A DNA stretch of 64,000 bases from Rhodamnia argentea (lineage: Eukaryota > Streptophyta > Magnoliopsida > Myrtales > Myrtaceae): positions 30,944,934 through 31,008,933 of the forward strand of contig NC_063151.1 in the NCBI RefSeq assembly GCF_020921035.1, in the 5' to 3' direction. Position numbers and translations under genes: made by a program. This document shows, piece after piece, positions 33,529 through 44,618 of this stretch (the first letter of the stretch is position 1; each line of letters opens with the position of its first letter). The notes under the pieces are model-generated. The model made no database searches. It was not told the origin of the DNA and saw nothing but the letters and a program-made list of their open reading frames with translations.

Positions 33529-34869
33529 CATTGAAAGATGAAAGGGAAGGCGAAATATTGATTACATAAGAAGCAAGGGGAAATTCTATTTCGATAGAGA
33601 TAATCATGCATCATCAGTCTTTGTTTAGAATTTCGGCCCAATTCCTAATTAAAGGAATAGCATGAAAAAAAAAAAAAAAAGACGGAAGGGAAAAGGCCTT
33701 GCATATTGTCAATCGATTCTACTTTCATATCCCTAAAACCATTGCGAATTTTTCAATTTTGACTTAAGTTTATGTAACTACATAAATTTGAAAATGCAGC
33801 AATATCATCAGCCATTTGTTCAAATCGCTAAAGATGAGCTCATTGATGCGACCGCCGTTTGTCAATGTTTTCCTGTATCATCAGATAGCGGAAATAAAGC
33901 CCGATTGGTTTTGAGGACTACCATGTCTAGAAAACCGACAACTTGGAAAACATTTTCCTTGAAACAATTGATTTATCGCTTGCAAAAATAACAAACTAAG
34001 AAAATGTGCAGGCATAAATTGTTTTTCATGATTGAAACATTCTGGGTGGAGTGTCGGAAAAATCCTAAACCTATTGTATTGGTGCCAATTTCATCACACA
34101 CTTTTTAATTGTGTCAATTTAATCCTAAATATTTTGACCTAAAGCCAATTCAGTCACTCCGGCTAATTTTGGTTGGGTATTGCTAATGTGGACGTCGGCT
34201 GGCCTACATGGTACGACTAACATTGACGTGGACATTTAATGATAATTTAGTAATTTTCAATTTTTTTTTTACACTTTTACCTCCGTTAACTAATCATACC
34301 GAGCGATACAAGCTATCATTTTAAAGGAAATTTCCTGAAATCACTTTTTTTCGCAAAATAAATAAATCTTGAATTCATAATGTTATCATGCGTCCATCGA
34401 TTTGATTCATTGCATGCTGCTTCCCTCGTCTTAATCAGATGATGAAGTTTCTGGTCCAGCTGGATCACGTTCTTTTACAAGTCAAAGCACAAAAATGCAA
34501 AGGGCCTTCCTAATTTCCAGCCTGCATCGTCCTCGTCCATAAAACTAGAAGGCACGTGAGTTTGACTAAGCACACAGGAAGATTAAAAGCAGTAAAGCAT
34601 CATGAATTCAGGCGGACTTTCAAGCAGCACGCTTGTGGAAAAACCATGGATGCCTTGAGAGCCGCCCAAACAGTGGCCGTACTTTGGATGGGTGTTTCCG
34701 GGCACCTTTGATCCGATGCACGACAAAATCTCCGCGTCTTGCCTTCGCCGTTGGATGCGAGAGATTGCGACTCCGGCCAGAGGATGGCAATTCGCGCTCC
34801 TCGCCGTCGGATCAAGAACTTCTACTGTCGTACCCAAATTTGCTGTCTAAAATACCTATAACACGGTAC
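33529..34869. other. Spacer with a truncated family A MITE (about 34055-34290)
   Basis: CCTAAACCTATTGTATTGGTGCC at 34066 onward is a family A left end, followed by GGCTGGCCTACATGGTACG and a poly-T; no matching right end is visible. Around 34320-34370 a fragment resembles the right end of the 32160-32997 element (CGCAAAATAAATAAATC). A mixed-GC patch at 34580-34840 has an 84-codon minus-strand frame that I do not recognise. Confidence 0.4.
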
Positions 34870-36420
34870 AATGACTCGTTATGGCGAAAAATAAAAATGG
34901 ACAGGAGCATACATAACAAGCACTCACCCATGTGCTCGCATATAACTAGCGTATCGAAAGCAAATAGGTTTAGGCCTAGCTGGATTATTAGAAACCATTA
35001 GCTGCTTGCTTACCGGACTTATAAAAACCTGCTTGCCAAATAAAATATCAGCGGAACACTTTTGTCGATGCTTAGTCCCATGGGATTGGTGTGAAAAATT
35101 CACGAATTAATTCGTGTAGGATACTCTTGTATCATATCCTAAGTCATATCCGGGCTACCACACAAGCCCTGTATTAAATGTGGCATACCCGCTGTGTCAG
35201 ACTCATTGGCCCGAGACCATTCTTAAGTCCCCAAGATGTAAAAGAGCAATGTGATTAGTGTGACTCAACCATATAAGTTATTAAAAAAAAAAAAACAGAA
35301 ACCTTTTTGGGCTCAAACCTGGCCCGAACCCATATTTTCAGGAAACCCCATAACCCGGATCCAGATCCAGTAACTTCATGGGCCGATAAGGCCTCGTTTT
35401 CTTCTTAACGTCACTGGGCCTGTAGTCAGTGCCCTCATTTTTTCCCTTTCGTTTTTTCTTTTTAAAAATCGAGAGACATAAAAGCAAGCTAGCGGCCTCC
35501 TATTTCAAGCTCAGAAAGCTCGGCCGAAGAAGAAGAAGATGGCACAGACGCTGGCGACGCCCGTCGCACCGCCGCTCTATCTCATCTGCAACCGCGGAGG
35601 AAGCTCCGTCTCTCCCTTCTCCACTCTCTCTTTCCCCATCGCCACCCCTCCCTGGGTAATTTTCCTTTTCTCCTTTTCTCTTCTGCCTTCTTTTCTTTGC
35701 TGAGGGGTTGTTCTCGTCGTGCTCTCTTGCGGGCTTTAGCTTTGGAATTCTTCGCGCTCGGTTTCATATTCGTTCAAATCCCTGAAGGATCGACTGAAAC
35801 ATGAACATTCCAGCCTTCCATGGGATTCATTTTCTAATGATCGTCTTTGAATTAAGCTAACGGGAGGGTTTCACGAAGTTCTCTGAATAATTTCTAAAAC
35901 AGGGAAGGGCTGATGCATTAGCGACGTGCCGACTTATTTTAGTCTAAATTCCTTTCTTTCGTCAGAGCTGGTTTCTCACAGCTTAAGCGAGATTAGGATC
36001 GTATACTTGGTTGCAATGTGAGCTTAGGGCGCTAACCTTACTTAAAATTTTGAGTACATTGCGCTTCGATTGTATGAATTGGATGGGGTTACAGGTATTT
36101 GTTTTGTTTCGATATGCTTGAGCGGAAGATTGGCCTTGTGTTCTTGTTCTTTTGCTCTCTCGCATTTCTGGATAGCGAAACAGATGCTATCACCCTCTTG
36201 TGGAAAGGTGTCATTCAGGCTGGTTTCATGTTTCATCTGTAGCTCCAAGGCCTAAGCATCCGATGCACTCGTGTTGGAGGTGCGGAAATCCTGAATAATT
36301 AGCATGTCGAGTACTCTCTCCAATACATCCACGGCATAGGCTGAACCCGAGCTCGCCAAATACTTCGCAAGAGCGAGAAACATTCAACGCAATCACTAAG
36401 CATTTGTGTAGAACGATATA
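34870..36420 (+). repeat. Segmental duplication, upstream copy
   Basis: This stretch aligns with 40770-42510. Shared landmarks in the same order are CACCCATGTGCTCG/CACCCATGTACTTG, AGGCCTAGCTGGATTATT/AGACCTAGCTGGATTATT, TCATATCCGGGCTACCA, CCAGATCCAGTAACTT and the S13 exon 1 and exon 2 sequences. The copies flank the BRIZ gene in direct orientation. Confidence 0.85.
35539..36406 (+). pseudogene. Truncated plastid ribosomal protein S13 pseudogene
   Basis: Exon 1 (35539-35655) encodes [20 protein letters not shown] and the rest of a transit peptide nearly identical to the intact gene. It keeps a GT donor. The exon 2 equivalent (about 36248-36406) aligns with the GLSIRC region but reads GGAEILNN, then an in-frame TAG where the intact gene has NKRIEY. 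The similarity stops partway through exon 2; the remainder of that exon and exon 3 are absent. It therefore cannot make S13. The exon 1 sequence is intact, so a transit-peptide-only transcript is conceivable but speculative. Confidence 0.9.
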
Positions 36421-36583
36421 TGTGTAGAACGATTTTATATATGCCATGAAATTATTTCATATTTAGCTTTATAATCTTTAACAGTACGATTTTCTTTTTT
36501 GAAGTTTCCTCTGTGGCTTTATTAGGTTAAAATAGGAAGAAGATATAAATGCCAAACTTGTCTTCCCACACAAGTAACCGATC

Positions 36584-39500
36584 ATGTCATCATCGACGAA
36601 CTCAGCTGCTGCCGGTACATCACAAGAGGAAAGCTTCCTTCCGCCTTCCCTCCCGGTCCCCGCCGCTGATCCTGCCTCAACGTCCTCCTCCCTCGGTGGT
36701 GGCATGACTCAGGCCTTTCGTTTCTCCTCCGGGAACCCTAGGATCGAAGAGACTTGCGGCGTCATGCACCTCTTCCCCGATGATGCCGTCTCCTCCTCCT
36801 CTCCCGATCTCCCGGTAATCCAGGCATTCTCTACGAGCTCGGATCATTTGAAATATTCTAAGATTTGTTGCATGGAATGATTCTGAATGTGTCTTCGTTT
36901 GCTTAGTTCCATGATTCTGTTGGGGAAGTTGTGCTGATATAGGAACTGTGGATTGAGCTTGCCCTCGATGATTGCATAGGAGTTTGAGTTTCTGCTTGAG
37001 TTGTGGTGGTGGATTGGTGTTGTTAGCATATTTAGTGCAATGCCCGCTTTTGTGGGCTTTACTTTTCTTTAGTGCAATTTTTTGCTCTGTCGTTCTCTGC
37101 GAGTTAATTGAACAAGGAATGTTTTGCTCTACAAGTCAATTGGACAAATGAGTAGTGTCAGACTTGTTGGCGAGATGTGTCGGTATAACATTGTTGTGCT
37201 TTTTGTCCAGGTTGGACGACAGCCTCTAGTTTGTGTGTTCGGGGTGCCTGATCACATGACATATGCCGACTTTTGCCAGTTCTGTGCTTCATTTATTCAT
37301 CATATACTGGAGATGCGAATTGTCAGGTTCAATCTAGGACTCTTTTGCTCCATTTTCAATTGATTGACTTTGCTTGTGCTTGTTAATCGTATATATTGTT
37401 CTAATGTCTTGTTGGTGCTTAGGAATGATGGGATGGAAGACCAATACAGTATCTTGATACGTATGGATGGGCAGGATACTACAGATAACTTCTACCTTTA
37501 CTTTAACGGAAGGCGTTTTAATTCTCTTGAAGTATGTTGTTCTCGTTAAGTACTCTTTTTTTCCCCTCTTTATGTTAAATTATTCCATTTAACATTTCCC
37601 TAAGACTTTTATACAACATGCTTTATGTAGGTAGAGGCTTGCCGTATTCGTTTCACCGTAGATATACAGTACACTGGTTATAAAGGTTCAGTTGAGCATC
37701 CACAGACTTCTCCAGCGAACATAAGTGAGCAGCCATCATGTCCAGTCTGTCTAGGTATGTTTGTCATTTCTCTCGAGTGATGTCTTTTGCTTACCTGAAC
37801 TTTCCATGCATTAATGGTATGAGTGATTGGCTTTAGGTTCTAAGCTTCGGAGTAAGAATTATGGGTTTTCAAAGTAGATTTGGTGCTTGTACCCGGAAGT
37901 ATTCCTGACGCAGCAGACTCTAAGCTGTATCACATGTCTTGATTTTTATTATTTTGATTAGCTACACTTTTCTCTTTGAGGCTCTTCACTGAATGTGATT
38001 TAAGTAGTTTAGCTTCGCCTATCTTTTTTACTTCCTCCCCTCTTTTTTTACTGTCTTGGGACCCTGTCTTGTGAAGTCCTGACTCCTATCTTTTAGAGAT
38101 GCTCCACTTAGCAAACATATGATCTGACTTAAGAATTTTGTGCTTGTACTATTATTTATACCTCCTTTCAGTCTTTCTTGTCTTTAACAGTGCTCAGTTT
38201 GGACCGCAACTTTTCTTGTCAAGTCACTAGGGAATGCTTCTCATTCAAATCAAGTTGTTTGGTCATCTTTAAAACCAACATGCTATTACGTGGATAATTT
38301 TGCAGAGAGGTTAGACCAGGACACGAGTGGCATTCTGACGACCATCTGCAACCATTCTTTTCATATTTCTTGTATTTCGAAATGGAGTGATTCTTCTTGT
38401 CCAGTAAGTTATTTATTTGTTTTTCTCTTAAAACTGTTAGCTTGGTGATTTTGTTCAGAGTTATTGGGGAGGTTATTACAATGGATTGAAGGTACTAGTT
38501 TTGAAGCATATTTGGGGTCTTCTTGAGAAGAAAACATTTAATGGATTTAATCTGTTTTAGGTCTGTCGCTATTGCCAGCAACAACCAGAGAAGTCAATAT
38601 GTTTTGTGTGTCAAACATCAGAGAATCTTTGGATGTGTGTTATATGTGGTTTTGTTGGATGTGGAAGGTAATGAACTGTTCAGTTAAATATTATAATTTT
38701 CTTTTGCATTCAGTCAATTCCATATTTTTTCTCCATAAAGCATGAAGGCCTAACACGACCATTGATCAGGTATAAGGGAGGACATGCCACAGTACACTGG
38801 AAAGAAACACAGCACTGTTATTCTCTTGAGTTGGAAACTCAACGTGTTTGGGATTATGCCGGTGACAACTATGTGCATCGGCTTATCCAATCCAAAACTG
38901 ATGGGAAATTAGTTGAGTTGAATTCCCACTGTATTCACTCTAGAGATGGTTGTGGAAGTTGCAAATGTGCCGACTTTGGACTCAATGAAGCTCTTCTTAG
39001 TAGCAAAGTGGAAGTTGTAATGATTTCTAGACTCTGCTTCAATGTTTTCTTTTGATGTTTCGCTTGCTTCTCAGGCAATTGAATGCATTTTGTTTCAACT
39101 TTGTACACAGATTGTTAAGGAGTATGACGATTTGCTTGCCACTCAACTTGAGAACCAGAAATTAGTGAGTGTCCGTTTTAGAACTTTTTTTTTCTGATGG
39201 ATTTATCGAGTGGGTTCTGAGTATATTGATTCAATTACTTCGAAAGAAATATTCGATAAGTTATTCTTCTTTTATGGTTGTAGTATTACGAGACTTTGCT
39301 TCAAGAATTTGAAGAAGAGACTGAAAGGGAAATTTCTGAAGCTGTTGAGATGGCTTTGGCCACTAATAGTAAAGTGCAGAAAAAACAGGCGAAGCTGGAC
39401 AAGTGTGTCAAAGAGAAGAAATTTCTTGAAGAAGTAAGTTCAGATTTAAGGACATGCTGATAGATATCTTGTTATGTATCTATTTCATCTTTTCCACTGA

Positions 39501-40379
39501 AATTGGCTCTGATTTTTCATGTAGCTCAACGAGAATCTTATGGCAAATCAGGAGATATGGAAAGCAAAGCTTCTAGAGGCTGAAGAGAGGTATGTTGTAT
39601 GAGTAGTTTAGCATTAAGCACAATAGCAAGCATGTTAGTTAGATGGAAGCTAAAGTATTCACTCAGGTTTTAAGGGTCAATTCTATGATACCTAGACAGG
39701 GTTGTGCAGATCTTTTTCACCACAACAGTATTAATTGCCTTTTCATTTACTGTAGCTTTCTCAAGGTTTGTTTATGAAGACTCGATTTCGTGTTAAACAA
39801 TCAGTAGAATGCCTTGGCTATGGGTAACAGACACAGCCTCTGAAATTTGTCTAACCAAAAGAGAGTTCAGCATCGAAACAAATAGCTTCAATCTTCTACC
39901 CGAAGAATTCTCTCCTTTTGCATTCTTGACTCGAGCTCTTATGTAAGCATTGCAAATCCTTCAACAAATTGCTGGGATGGTATTGAGGATGCTGTTTTTA
40001 AAAGAAGTTAATTTTCCGGGTGATATAGAAGTGAGAAAGTTTAGCTGCATGCATATTTCTTTTTGAGAAGCATGAAAATTCCCTCGACTCTTGTTCCTGA
40101 TTAATTGGCATAAAGTGGCATGCTTACAGTATGTCTGTATTCTTTGACCCGAAAAAGAAGTATGTATGTATTCTAGTTTGTGTTGGCTTTTGTTTGCACA
40201 GGGAAAGAAATGCTTTGAGAGCAAAAAATGATAAGATTCAGCAATTGGAAGAAGAGGTAGAATCTCGATGCTTCTATTATTTAACGATTGGCTATTCGAA
40301 CTATGACTGATTCAACTTCTGATATTGCCGGCAGCTCAAGGACTTGATGGGGTGCCTTGAAGAAGGTAACTCTAACTGA
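36584..40379 (+). CDS. BRIZ: BRIZ-type RING/UBP zinc-finger E3 ubiquitin ligase, twelve exons
   Basis: Exons are 36584-36814, 37211-37326, 37423-37531, 37631-37754, 38306-38403, 38561-38667, 38770-39016, 39111-39164, 39284-39433, 39525-39589, 40202-40256 and 40335-40379, giving 466 residues. All junctions are GT-AG with matching phase. The layout is that of BRAP2-like proteins. A BRAP2-type N-terminal domain (about 78-175, [16 protein letters not shown]) is followed by a RING finger beginning SCPVCLE near 188 with [13 protein letters not shown]-type zinc finger follows (about 230-300, [31 protein letters not shown]), then a long coiled coil (about 345-455). Arabidopsis BRIZ1 and BRIZ2 form a heteromeric E3 ligase needed for seed germination and early seedling growth. 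I cannot tell which paralogue this is. It lies between the two S13 copies. Confidence 0.93.
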
Positions 40380-40769
40380 CCAGCTAGTTTATACCGGATG
40401 GGGTTGAAGATGGCTCCAAGCTCGCTGAAAGCTTTCTTCAAGAAATGGTGCTTAGGTGGACTTGGCTGAGCGGTGATCACAAGTTGGCCAAAAGAAAGGT
40501 AAAGGGGTAATGGTCGTAGGGCGCATCCGTTGCAAGTGGCTGATTGCTTTTCTATGTATAATCGGATATTTTTCCAGTGGCCCTAGAGATTAGCGAAACC
40601 CCGGTTCTCTACAGATGAGGGGCATTGATTCTGCCTGTTGGCTCTTCCGTCAAACTTTTTTTTTAAAGGAAATTAAGATAAAGAAGTGTGTTCTTTTGCA
40701 TAATAGAGGCCTTTATCTCGAACCCTGGACTTCTTTTGCATGTTCTTGTTTCTAAACCCTAAACCCGTC

Positions 40770-42510
40770 CTATTTTCGTTATGTACACTCTCACCCATGT
40801 ACTTGTCTACAGCTAGCGTAGCAGAAACAAATAGGTCTAGACCTAGCTGGATTATTCGAACCAATTAGTTGCTTACCGACACTTAATTAAATTCCGCTTG
40901 TCAATTCAAAATATCAGCGTAACATTTCTGTCGATGTCCCATGGGAAAGAAATTTACGTAGGATATGCTTATATTATATCCTAAGTCATATCCGGGCTAC
41001 CAAACACGGCTTGTATTAAATGTGGCACAGTGTCGCGTTAGACCCATTAGGTCGAGACCGTTCTCGAGTCCCAAAAATTTAAGAGAGCAATTTGACTAAT
41101 GAGGCTCAATTATACAAATTGAAGAAAAGAAAACTAGGAAACCTTTTTGGGCTCAGAACTACACATATTAAAGAAAAGAAAACAAGAAACCTCTTTGGGC
41201 TCAAAGCTGACCCGAACCCATATTTTCGAGAAACCCCATAATCCGCAATCTTGCCCGGATCCAGATCCAGTAACTTTATGGGCCGATAAGGCCTTGTTCT
41301 CTTCTCGACGTCACTGGGCCTGTTCAGTGCCTTCCTTTTTTTTTATTTTTCTTTAAAATCGAAAGAGAGAAAAGCTAACAGAGGCCTGTCTCTTATCTCA
41401 AACTCTGAAAGCTCACTGCGCCGAAGAAGAAGAAGAAGAAGAAGATGGCACAGACGCTGGCGACCCCCGTCGCACCGTCGCTCTCTCTCATCTGCAACCG
41501 CGGAGGAAGCTCCGTCTCTCCCTTCTCCACTCTCTCTTTTCCCGTCGCTACCCCTCCCAAGGTAATTTCCCTTTTCTCCTTTTCTCTTCTGCCTTCTTTT
41601 CTTTGTTTGGGCGGGGTTGGGGGGGTGATGGGTGTGGTTCTCGTCGTGTTCTCTTGCGGGCTTTAGCTTCGGGATTCTTCGCACGCGGTTTCGTTAAATT
41701 CCTGAAGAATCGACTGGAATATGAACATTCCAGCGTTCTATTGGATTCATTTTCTGATGATTATCTTTGAATTAAGCTAACGGGAGGATTTCACGAAGCT
41801 CGTTTGAAGGTCGATATGCTGTATGGGTCCCCAAATAATTTGCAGAACATCGGAAGAGCTGATGCATTAAGGACATACTGACTTAGGGTGGGCAGAAAAA
41901 TAAATATTTGAAAATAGTGCTTAGGAAAAATAGTTTTATTATGCACAAAATTATTTAGACGTATATTATTGTCGATAATGAAAAGCGATACAAGTGAATA
42001 ATTTTAGGAAATTATGTTTAAAATTATTTATTTTTTGCGAAACAAACGGAGAGGCGTACTTTAGTTCACATTCCCTTTCTTTTTGTCAATGCTTGTTTCT
42101 CACAACTTAAGCGAGTTAGGATCGTATAATTGGTTGGAACGCGAGCTTAGCGCGCTATCAATACCTAGAATTTCATCTGCATTGCGCTTCATTGAATGAA
42201 CTGGATGGGTTCACAGGTTTTTGTTTTGTCTCGATATGCTTGAGTAGAAGATTCGCCTACTGTTGTTGTGCTTTTGCTCTCCCGCATTTCTGGATAGCGA
42301 AACAGATGTTATCACTCTCTTGTGGAAAGGTGTCGTTCAGGCTGTTTCGTCTTTCATCTGTGGCTCCAGGGCCTAAGCATCCGATGCGCCCGTGTCGGAG
42401 GTGTGGAAATTCCAAATAACAAGCGTATCGAGTACTCTCTCCAATACATCCACGGCGTAGGCCGAACCCGAGCTCGCCAAATACTTTGCGACCTCAGCAT
42501 GGAGAACAAG
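40770..42510 (+). repeat. Segmental duplication, downstream copy
   Basis: The partner of 34870-36420. It contains the intact S13 promoter, exon 1, intron 1 and most of exon 2. Relative to the other copy it has an insertion in intron 1 (see 41886-42056). Confidence 0.85.
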
Positions 42511-42841
42511 ATCACCAAGGATTTATCGGAGGAAGAGCTCAGCACGCTTCGTGATGAGGTTTCCAAGTACATGATCGAAGGCGATTTGGTAGTCTGCCCT
42601 CCTTTTGCATTATTCCCTCAGATCTCCCAATGTTATCCTCCTTAGCGTCCTTTTTCGTGTTTTGGTGATGCAGAGGCGGTTCAATGCGCTCAACATAAGG
42701 AGATTGAAGGAAATCCAGTGCTACAGAGGCATGAGGCACATCCAGGGGCTGCCTTGCAGAGGACAGCACACCAAGAACAATTGCCGGACACTGAAGGGCA
42801 AGCGCGTCGCAATTGCAGGGAAGAAGAAAGCCCCTCGTTAG
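41445..42841 (+). CDS. RPS13: Small ribosomal subunit protein S13, chloroplastic, three exons
   Basis: Exons are 41445-41561, 42370-42588 and 42674-42841, giving 167 residues, matching the known length of plant plastid S13. Exon 1 encodes a Ser/Pro-rich transit peptide (about residues 1-45). The mature part has the S13 core [31 protein letters not shown], then [16 protein letters not shown]. The C terminus is [19 protein letters not shown] with a basic tail (GKKKAPR). The protein sits in the head of the plastid 30S subunit and contacts the P-site tRNA. A GAA-rich run immediately precedes the start codon. A non-functional copy lies upstream at 35539-36406. Confidence 0.97.
41886..42056. mobile_element. 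Insertion in S13 intron 1, absent from the pseudogene copy
   Basis: About 170 bp of very AT-rich sequence interrupts an alignment that is otherwise continuous between the two S13 copies (GACTTA on the left, TTAGTTC on the right). Its right end contains TATTTTTTGCGAAACAAAC, similar to the right end of the 32160-32997 element. It is therefore probably a MITE. The exact borders are uncertain. Confidence 0.55.
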
Positions 42842-44618
42842 ACAAATTTAACCGGTTCGTTTACCTGTGATGATTGCTGAAATGAAAACTCGACTTTGAA
42901 CTCTATTCATTGTTGTGCAGGAGAAGTATTTAAGCTAACGAAATTTACTTCCACAATGTCTGAGCTTTGTCGGTTTCTATACTTTGAGGAGCAAGTCCTT
43001 TTCTGCATAATCATTAACTTGTTTTTGCCAATGTCCGAAACACGATTCTTCAGTATAACGAATTGTAGTTGTAAAAACTGGAGGTGTTGCATCATCGTGC
43101 TCAAGTTTTGAAATCGCAGACTGCATAATCGGGAGACGCTGATATCTGGTTCCGACAAATGTAGTTTCTGTGTTTGCTGCAAACATGAGTTTGGGGAAGT
43201 GGGATCTTGAAGGTGAGTCGGATGATACCTTGGTTCAGCGGCATGTTCTGCATACATACTGCATTAGCTGCACTCCGAATGTTCCTTTTAGATGATTTCT
43301 GACCGTCGTTTCTGCATTCTCGGTTTCGCTTGTTCATTTCATGTACCTCCTTCTTTGTCCCTGTCGATCTTTCTTTGTGTCCGTCAGCAACCTCGTTGAC
43401 CTTGTGGAGTCGATTGTTGGTAGTGTATTAACGTCGCCATTTGTTTTGCAATTGGTCGAGCATTTACGCTGTCCAAATCACCTCTCTTTCTCTCGACTTT
43501 TGGTCATGTCTTCATCAGGATTCACTTTAGTAACCCATTACTTTCTTCATGACAACTCATTTGGTTCCTGGAGGATATCTTGTGCTACTTTAAGCGAGTC
43601 CCGTTGGTCTTCGCAGCCTTACCGCGGAGAAGATTGGCAGGGATTTCCTTCGCCAATCCGTCATGTGTCGCTAAAACTAGCATTTGACCCCTAACTCAAA
43701 GCATGCGAGTCTCGTACGAGAGGCATTGCTAGTGATCACGAATTGAATCCATCTTGAGTCCGGGTAGTTAGATTAACACAGACCATGGGGTCTATGTCTG
43801 CTCCAATTCCAGATAACTTCACGAATGGTCTGATCTCCTAGTCTTCTTCACATCGAATCACTTGTATCCCATGATAGCTCGTTCAAATTTGACGATCATC
43901 GACAAAACCAACTACCAAATGAGATCACATCCAACCTCCAGAAAGAAAGAGAGCAATCACGATGATAAGGTGGCTAAGCCACAGAAAGCCGATCGAAATA
44001 TGGTTAATCCGAATGAATACGAATCCACAGCATTGAACTCAATTGACCGAAGGCACAAAGCTTCGGCAACACAACTCGAGCCTCAACCGTACGAGACCCA
44101 AGCAGCACAACTATCACAATGGGGCATTCTTTACTAGACCCAGGTCCACATGAATCCATTAATCTCCGCTGATGATCATGCAGAATCAACATCCTGAGCA
44201 CCGGCAATCAACAGTGGAGATAAGAGACCGGGCCAAGGCGAGAGGTTTTACTCGTTCAGGACACAAGAGAGCATCGATCAAGCAAAGCAAAACAAACAGA
44301 AGTATAACGGTGATAATGCCTGATTAAGAACAGGCAAATGTACAGCCTGTCTAAACTTAAGGAGAACCAGTTATACCGGAACGCCCCAAATATAGGTATG
44401 TTACAAACACCTCTTTCATGAACCCAAGTAGAACAAACGATGCATCGTATCTTCCTTAAAAAAAGAGACAAGACAGCAAAACACAAAGGAAAAGTTCCCG
44501 AGTCCATGTGTTTCCAATTCACCCCGGACTTCGTCTCATGTTTCCTCCGGGGAGAGAATGAAAACACGGGAAGGAGAACGCTCAACTCCGTTATGTGGTA
44601 AACCGAAAATGCCTCCAC
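42842..44618. other. Spacer between convergent S13 and MEI2-like genes
   Basis: The stretch contains the 3' flanks of both genes. Several short frames exist (for example around 43341-43694) but none is recognisable or has supporting splice structure. Confidence 0.45.

Noticed and set aside
34583-34837. 84-codon minus-strand frame with a WPESQS phrase in another frame, briefly suggesting a subtilase
   Set aside because: Only a few residues fit, with no catalytic motif and no continuing frame.
40745-40765. CCCTAAACC phrase resembling a telomere repeat
   Set aside because: A single occurrence, not a tandem array.
43341-43694. 117-codon plus-strand frame between S13 and the MEI2-like gene
   Set aside because: No family resemblance, no splice or promoter support, and composition like the spacer.
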